From contig DASTXH010000007.1 of the NCBI GenBank assembly GCA_035758575.1, positions 1 to 16,493 on the forward strand: DNA of 16,493 nt. Reading direction: 5' to 3'. This DNA comes from JANWHZ01 sp035758575. Its GTDB lineage: Bacteria; Patescibacteriota; Saccharimonadia; Saccharimonadales; UBA4665. Shown piece by piece: positions 12,636 to 16,493 of this stretch (position 1 is its first letter; each line of letters begins with the position of its first letter). The position numbers were made by a program, and so were the translations under genes. Under the pieces are notes generated by a model that was given only the letters and a program-made list of their open reading frames with translations, did not search any database and was not told the DNA's origin.

Positions 12636-13604
12636 ATGTCAGAGCAGCAGGATGCGTTACCCAAACTAGGCACTGTCGTGAGCCCGACGCTCCTCGAAGA
12701 GGAACGCCAGGCCCTTGAGGCTAATTTTGTCGTAAATCCCCAGTCAAGAGACCAGGTGGAGCAAAAGATTGCCAGCCTAGCCACAGTGTCTTCAGAGGAG
12801 CTGGCGGTAGCGCAAGATTTTGATGGTACGGCATCGGAAGATGACGGTGAGAATGGAACCTGGCAAAGTACTGGCACCGAACTACCCGAGGGAATACATA
12901 GACAACTTGATGCAATCTTGCGAGTTGTTTTTAGCGCGCATAAAGATGGGAACGGCAGCAGAAAGCTAACTGCTGCTGAGCATAACTTATGGGCGCGACT
13001 GCTGTTTCCTTTATATGAAGGGCAACCAGAGGCGTTGTTGGTGAGAGCGGCGGGACACATCGCACTCAGATGCGGCTTCCTTGAACTCAACCAGGAATGC
13101 GCGGCTCGCCAGATCGACCATCATATAGTGTCTGCTGGCCTAGAGAATGTCATCACGGAGCGGCTGAAGAGTGTTGTAGGCCTTGGACGCATAGCTATTT
13201 TTGGCCATCATTTGCCAATTTACGAACAGACAACAGAGAGCGGAATCGTTGTCCCCACCATAGGGTTTTACTCGGGCGAGCTTATCAATGGCGAAACAAA
13301 ACACCAGTATATGAACCAAGTAAAACAAGCGCGTCAGACAGCCGGTAGGCCTATAAAGAAACTAATCATCAATGGCAATGAACCAACTGATGCCGGAATG
13401 GGCGCTGGAGTCTTCGACCCTAAAGACACCATAGCCGTTTGTGTCGCAGAAGCCGGAACGCACGGAGAAATCTCTCAGGCCTATCAGGAGAAGATGTTTA
13501 CGGGCCCTCATCCGTATGACCTTATCATCCGCAATAATGATGCCGGCCTTATACCTCTCGTGTGGTTTATCCGCCAGTTTATAGGTACGAATTTGCCTAA
13601 GTAA
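12636..13604 (+). CDS. Hypothetical protein, 322 aa
   Basis: The ATG at 12636 is preferred to an in-frame ATG at 12570 because TGGAG lies 5 nt ahead and the 22 extra residues look non-coding. The first 90 residues are acidic, low in hydrophobics and probably flexible (QKIASLATVSSEELAVAQDF, TASEDDGENGTW). A helical middle (HRQLDAILRVVFSAHKDG to LNQECAARQIDHHIVSAG) is followed by an alpha/beta end with GRIAIFGHHLPIYEQTTESG, KKLIINGNEPTDAGMGAGVF, DTIAVCVAEAGTHGEI and YDLIIRNNDAGLIPLVWFI. The alternating strands suggest a Rossmann-like or regulatory domain, but no motif is decisive. No membrane segment or signal peptide. It abuts the convergent Nudix gene with no spacer. Function unknown. Confidence 0.65.
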   Translation: MSEQQDALPKLGTVVSPTLLEEERQALEANFVVNPQSRDQVEQKIASLATVSSEELAVAQDFDGTASEDDGENGTWQSTGTELPEGIHRQLDAILRVVFSAHKDGNGSRKLTAAEHNLWARLLFPLYEGQPEALLVRAAGHIALRCGFLELNQECAARQIDHHIVSAGLENVITERLKSVVGLGRIAIFGHHLPIYEQTTESGIVVPTIGFYSGELINGETKHQYMNQVKQARQTAGRPIKKLIINGNEPTDAGMGAGVFDPKDTIAVCVAEAGTHGEISQAYQEKMFTGPHPYDLIIRNNDAGLIPLVWFIRQFIGTNLPK

Positions 13605-14003
13605 CTAGACGTAGCCTACAAAGCGCAGTAAGTCTTGTATGCCTGCTATAAGATCTTTCTTTTGGAAGCATGCTTCCGGCGCAATCCAGGCAGAGGCCGT
13701 GTGCGCGTTGTGCTCTAGGCGTATGACGGGTTGTCTGTTGAGTTGGATTCTATAGCTCACAAATACCAGCTTTTGAGTGGGCAAATCGAACGGGAAGTCG
13801 CCTAAGTGTTCTAACTCTTGCGTGTCGGCCTGGTAGCCGGTTTCTTCGTAGAGTTCGCGGAGCATGGCTTGGGCGTCGGTTTCGCCGGGCTCTACCTTGC
13901 CCGCGGGCAGGCCCCAGGTGTTGCCGTTGGGCTTGTCGGCGCGGCGGCGCAGGATGACAAACTTGCCATCGTATTCCAAAAAACAGCCAACAATACGTTG
14001 CAT
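13605..14003 (-). CDS. Nudix hydrolase, 132 aa, MutT-like
   Basis: The Nudix box is fully canonical at residues 35-57: G35-x5-E41-x7-R49-E50-L-x-E53-E54-x-G56-Y57 (GKVEPGETDAQAMLRELYEE). The preceding strands (RIVGCFLEYDGKFVILRR) and GNTWGLPAG match MutT-like enzymes that clean oxidised or otherwise damaged nucleotides; the precise substrate is unknown. An upstream in-frame ATG (14030) would add 9 residues, but ATG 14003 is chosen because TTGAAA-18 nt-TACAAT ends 7 nt before it, the leaderless geometry common here. Not closely similar to the Nudix protein at 9097 outside the box. Its TAG touches the TAA of the convergent 322-aa gene, with no terminator room. Confidence 0.87.
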   Translation of the reverse strand: MQRIVGCFLEYDGKFVILRRRADKPNGNTWGLPAGKVEPGETDAQAMLRELYEETGYQADTQELEHLGDFPFDLPTQKLVFVSYRIQLNRQPVIRLEHNAHTASAWIAPEACFQKKDLIAGIQDLLRFVGYV

Positions 14004-14010
14004 ACGCCTG

Positions 14011-14040
14011 ATTGTACAGACGCTGACCATCTGTTTTCAA
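14011..14040 (-). promoter_or_regulatory. Promoter of the MutT-like Nudix gene
   Basis: On the minus strand TTGAAA (14035-14040), 18 nt, TACAAT (14011-14016), then 7 nt to ATG 14003. Transcription should start at the start codon. Confidence 0.5.
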
Positions 14041-14077
14041 GATGGCACGTCTTCATGGCAAATTCACGCCGGCGCGG

Positions 14078-14083
14078 TACACT
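14078..14083 (+). promoter_or_regulatory. -10 box of the response-regulator gene
   Basis: TACACT is followed by 7 nt (AAAAAGC) and the ATG at 14091. This promoter is back-to-back with that of the Nudix gene, 38 nt away. The -35 is not clear. Confidence 0.4.
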
Positions 14084-14090
14084 AAAAAGC

Positions 14091-14762
14091 ATGCGCATAT
14101 TACTTGTTGAAGACGAGCCGGCTATCCGCGAGGCCGAGGCGGCATATATACGGCATGCTGAGTACGAGCCGGTTGAGGCAGGTGACGGGCAGACGGCCAT
14201 GGACCTGTTTGACGCAGGCAGTTTTGACCTGGCCATTATAGATATAAACATACCAAAGCAGGATGGTCTGGCGGTATGCCGGTATATCCGCCAGCGTTCG
14301 GCCATGCCGATTATTATCGTAACGGCCAAGGATGGTGACGACGATGAGTTGCGGGGTTTGGAGGCTGGTGCCGACGACTATGTAAAGAAGCCGTTTAATC
14401 CTAACGTGCTTATGGCACGCATGCAGAACCTGCTGAAGCGGAATGGCCGTGGGCGGGTTGCGGTGGGCGATTTGGCTATCGACCCAGCGGCTATGGCGGT
14501 TACCAAGCGCGGCAAGCAGATAGCTATGACGGTGACGCAGTTCAATATATTGTTGGCGCTAGCGTCGCACCCTGGCGTAGTGCTAACGCGTTCCCAGCTG
14601 ATAAATGCCGTCTACGACGACCCGGCCGGACATGATATTTACGACCGCACCATAGACGCGCATATAAAAAGCATCCGCAAGCTGATAGAGGACGATCCTG
14701 CACGGCCGCAGTATATTCAGACGGTCATCGGCCGCGGTTATTGCTTCAAGGAACCGTCATGA
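14091..14762 (+). CDS. OmpR/PhoB-type response regulator
   Basis: The 223-aa protein starts MRILLVEDEPAIREAEA. The receiver domain (1-117) has the acidic pair E8-D9, phosphoacceptor D51 (AIIDINIPKQDG), switch T78 (IIIVTAKDG) and K100 (DDYVKKPF). The C-terminal winged helix (about 125-221) contains MTVTQFNILLALASHPGVVL, TRSQLINAVY and IDAHIKSIRKLI with the final RGYCF. Phosphorylation by the adjacent kinase is expected to drive dimerisation and DNA binding at tandem sites. The ATG at 14091 is chosen because a -10-like TACACT ends 7 nt before it and upstream frame extension runs over the Nudix gene. Stop TGA overlaps the kinase ATG (ATGA), so production is coupled. No specific operator is evident. 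Confidence 0.92.
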   Translation: MRILLVEDEPAIREAEAAYIRHAEYEPVEAGDGQTAMDLFDAGSFDLAIIDINIPKQDGLAVCRYIRQRSAMPIIIVTAKDGDDDELRGLEAGADDYVKKPFNPNVLMARMQNLLKRNGRGRVAVGDLAIDPAAMAVTKRGKQIAMTVTQFNILLALASHPGVVLTRSQLINAVYDDPAGHDIYDRTIDAHIKSIRKLIEDDPARPQYIQTVIGRGYCFKEPS

Positions 14763-15844
14763 TTGCGAAGCTATGGGGATCATTCCTGGTTCTGATGCTC
14801 ATGTTCGCGATGGCAATCGCTATTAGCATGCATAAAAGTTTCCGCAGCCGGCTGAGCGTGCGCATCGCGGTAATCATCCTGACGGTCGGGCCGCTGATGC
14901 TGTTTGGCTTTTTGGGTTTTAACGCCATTTATTACGGTTCGCTGCATGAGCCGGCACCATTTCTGTCGCGTTTGCTACAAGTGCCGCTGCTGATTCTGGG
15001 CGGTCCGCTGCTGTTGGGACTGTTGGCGGCGCGGTACATTACGAAGCCGCTTGCGCAGTTCAATAGGGCTATTGCGTCACTAAAAGAAAGTAACTATCAG
15101 GTGGAGCTGGCGCCAACCGGCGTGCGTGAATTCGACAAAGTTTTTGGTGAGTTCAACGACCTCATTGCCCGGCTGCGCCAAGAGGAGGAGTTGCGCAAGA
15201 ACCTCATTTCCGACACCTCGCACGAGCTAAATACGCCCATCACCGCTATGCTCAGCCAACTGACCGCTATGGAAGAAGGCGTGCTGCCTATTACCAAAAA
15301 GCGCGTGCATATGCTGAGGACGCAAACAGAGCGTCTATCCGACCTGGTAGCGCAGCTGACGGCGTACACGAAGGCCCGTTCGGAGCCACTGCTGGATAAT
15401 CAGGAAGAAATTGACCTACGTAGTTTTTGCGAAGATATCGCCGATTTATTTGCAGCGCGGCTGAAGGAGTGTGGGTGTGAACTGGCACTGGATATTCCCG
15501 AAGGATACATGTTGCGCGCCAACCGGCAGGCACTGGAGCGCATGTTCGTGAACTTGCTGCAAAATGCCGTACGCTACGCCAACGCTCGCGTTATTACCGT
15601 GACGGCAAAGAACGGGCAATTGCGCATCAGCGACGATGGCCGTGGCGTGCCGGCCGAAAGCCTGCCGCATTTATTTGAACGGTTTTATCGGGTTGACCCC
15701 TCCCGCAGCCGCGAAACCGGCGGCTTGGGGCTGGGCCTGAGTATTGTGCGGGAGCTGGCCGAACGCCAGGGGTGGCACATCCGCGCCGAGGATAACAAAC
15801 CCGGGTTGGCCATTGTCTGTACATTTTCTGGCGCAGATTCATAG
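14759..15844 (+). CDS. Membrane sensor histidine kinase
   Basis: The 361-aa kinase begins at the ATG overlapping the regulator stop. Three hydrophobic segments (about 6-24, 34-59, 75-94) leave almost no outer sensor loop, so it probably senses within the membrane or through a partner. A HAMP-like linker (92-140, starting ARYITKPLAQFNRAIASLKE) leads to the H-box (SDTSHELNTP, phospho-His155) and the ATPase domain: N-box NLLQNAVRYA (265-274), DDGRGVP (292-298), F-box FERFYRVDPS (306-315) and GGLGLGLSIV (321-330). It should phosphorylate D51 of the preceding regulator. The short outer part plus a downstream MacB/LolD-type ABC gene resemble envelope-stress modules such as BceRS, though they are not proven orthologous. 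Confidence 0.92.
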   Translation: MIAKLWGSFLVLMLMFAMAIAISMHKSFRSRLSVRIAVIILTVGPLMLFGFLGFNAIYYGSLHEPAPFLSRLLQVPLLILGGPLLLGLLAARYITKPLAQFNRAIASLKESNYQVELAPTGVREFDKVFGEFNDLIARLRQEEELRKNLISDTSHELNTPITAMLSQLTAMEEGVLPITKKRVHMLRTQTERLSDLVAQLTAYTKARSEPLLDNQEEIDLRSFCEDIADLFAARLKECGCELALDIPEGYMLRANRQALERMFVNLLQNAVRYANARVITVTAKNGQLRISDDGRGVPAESLPHLFERFYRVDPSRSRETGGLGLGLSIVRELAERQGWHIRAEDNKPGLAIVCTFSGADS

Positions 15845-15894
15845 CATTTTCACATGCGTTCGTTACAGTAGGATACGAAGGAGAACCACGTACT

Positions 15895-16493
15895 ATGATA
15901 ACGGTTACGAAAGTACACAAGACGTACGGCAAGAAAGAAACTGCCTACGAAGCGTTACGCGGTGTGGACCTTGCGATAAAAGACGGCGAGAGTATCGCCA
16001 TTATTGGCAAGTCCGGGTCGGGTAAGTCGACGCTGATGCATTTGTTGGCAGGGCTAGATCATCCAACTACCGGCAGCATAGCGTGGGATAATATTTCGTT
16101 GGCCGAGATGAGTGAGAATAAGTTAGCGAGCCTGCGGAACCGTCATATCGGCTTCGTGTTCCAGCAGTTCTTTTTGCAGCCCACGCTGACGGTGCTGGAG
16201 AATACTATTTTGCCGCTCAAGATCGGCGGCGTGTCACCAAGCGCCCGCAAAGCCCGGGGGCTTGCAGCATTGGAGGCGGTAGGATTATTGGACAAGGCAA
16301 ACAACCGCGCCACCGACCTGTCGGGCGGCCAGCGTCAGCGCGTGGCGATTGCCCGCGCCCTCATCAACAACCCAGCGGTTATTTTTGCGGACGAACCCAC
16401 CGGCAACCTGGACACCGAAACCGGCCAGCAGGTTACGGAGCTGTTGTTCCGTTTGCAGAAAGATCGAAATATTACGTTGGTTATCGTGACGCA
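15895..16493 (+). CDS. ABC transporter ATP-binding protein, MacB/LolD-type (partial, 3' end off window)
   Basis: The first 199 residues are present. Walker A is G38-KSGSGKST, the Q-loop lies in FVFQQFFLQPTLTVLENT, the signature is LSGGQRQRVAIARAL, and Walker B is VIFADEPTGNLD. The TYG opening and the wording of the signature and EPTGNLD are typical of the MacB/LolD/FtsE-like group that moves lipoproteins, antimicrobials or other substrates with an integral partner. A strong GAAGGAGAA Shine-Dalgarno lies about 9 nt before the ATG. The gene follows the kinase by 50 nt on the same strand, so the two-component system probably controls it. The membrane partner should lie just beyond the window. 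Confidence 0.92.
   Translation, partial: MITVTKVHKTYGKKETAYEALRGVDLAIKDGESIAIIGKSGSGKSTLMHLLAGLDHPTTGSIAWDNISLAEMSENKLASLRNRHIGFVFQQFFLQPTLTVLENTILPLKIGGVSPSARKARGLAALEAVGLLDKANNRATDLSGGQRQRVAIARALINNPAVIFADEPTGNLDTETGQQVTELLFRLQKDRNITLVIVT

Noticed and set aside
13818..14090. N-terminal extension of the response regulator
   Set aside because: The open frame runs antisense over the Nudix gene; the receiver domain begins canonically at MRILLVEDE.
1..16493. tRNA, rRNA or CRISPR array
   Set aside because: No regularly spaced repeats and no recognisable tRNA cloverleaf or rRNA core sequences were found by reading; a covariance-model scan could still find a small RNA.

Overview
The window looks like chromosomal DNA of a small-genome bacterium, most likely a member of Candidatus Saccharibacteria (TM7) or a related Patescibacteria lineage. 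This is an inference. It rests on very tight gene packing, many starts placed 6-7 nt behind a -10 box (apparent leaderless mRNAs), a VKOR-type thiol oxidase beside a PyrD of class-2 layout, and several short lineage-type hypotheticals. TAA, TAG and TGA all act as stops, so a UGA-recoded lineage is unlikely. The right and left-centre parts look fairly GC-rich by eye. Some central genes (HEAT protein, IMPase) look more AT-rich.

Layout. 1-365: tail of an unknown gene and a decayed transposase C-terminus. 366-1395 (minus): an unknown 201-aa protein and a 69-aa helical protein with ferritin-like features. 1481-2275: divergent PAP2 phosphatase and DUF2061 membrane protein. 2307-5035 (plus): a tightly overlapping redox run, Fur-family regulator > glutaredoxin > rhodanese > VKOR (frameshifted here) > PyrD, with a perfect palindrome over the Fur promoter. 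5040-6381: a small predicted beta-domain protein (minus) divergent from an HTH plus helical-repeat regulator. 6587-7975: a HEAT-repeat protein and a stand-alone Nif3/YqfO C-terminal-type domain, facing each other across a bidirectional terminator. 8138-11956: a dense run of nucleotide-cleaning type enzymes: a degraded ITPase tail, DUF84/YjjX-type phosphatase, a degraded Nudix piece, Nudix hydrolase, inositol-monophosphatase family enzyme, ITPA-like pyrophosphatase, an 89-aa unknown, and an RdgB-like pyrophosphatase, closed by a strong terminator. 12020-13604: a paralogue of the 5040-5435 protein and a divergent 322-aa unknown. 13605-16493: Nudix hydrolase (minus), then an OmpR-type response regulator, histidine kinase and the start of a MacB/LolD-type ABC ATPase.

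How the parts may work together. The first operon reads as thiol/disulfide handling under metal or peroxide control. The last reads as an envelope-stress two-component system with its ABC pump. The middle is the unusual part: several unrelated 'house-cleaning' folds plus duplicated remnants, bracketed by two copies of a small domain that, from memory, resembles the C-terminal domain of actinobacterial XRE regulators, next to an HTH/TPR-like regulator. It may be a nucleotide-sanitation or nucleotide-signal island. That role is a hypothesis, not something the sequence proves.
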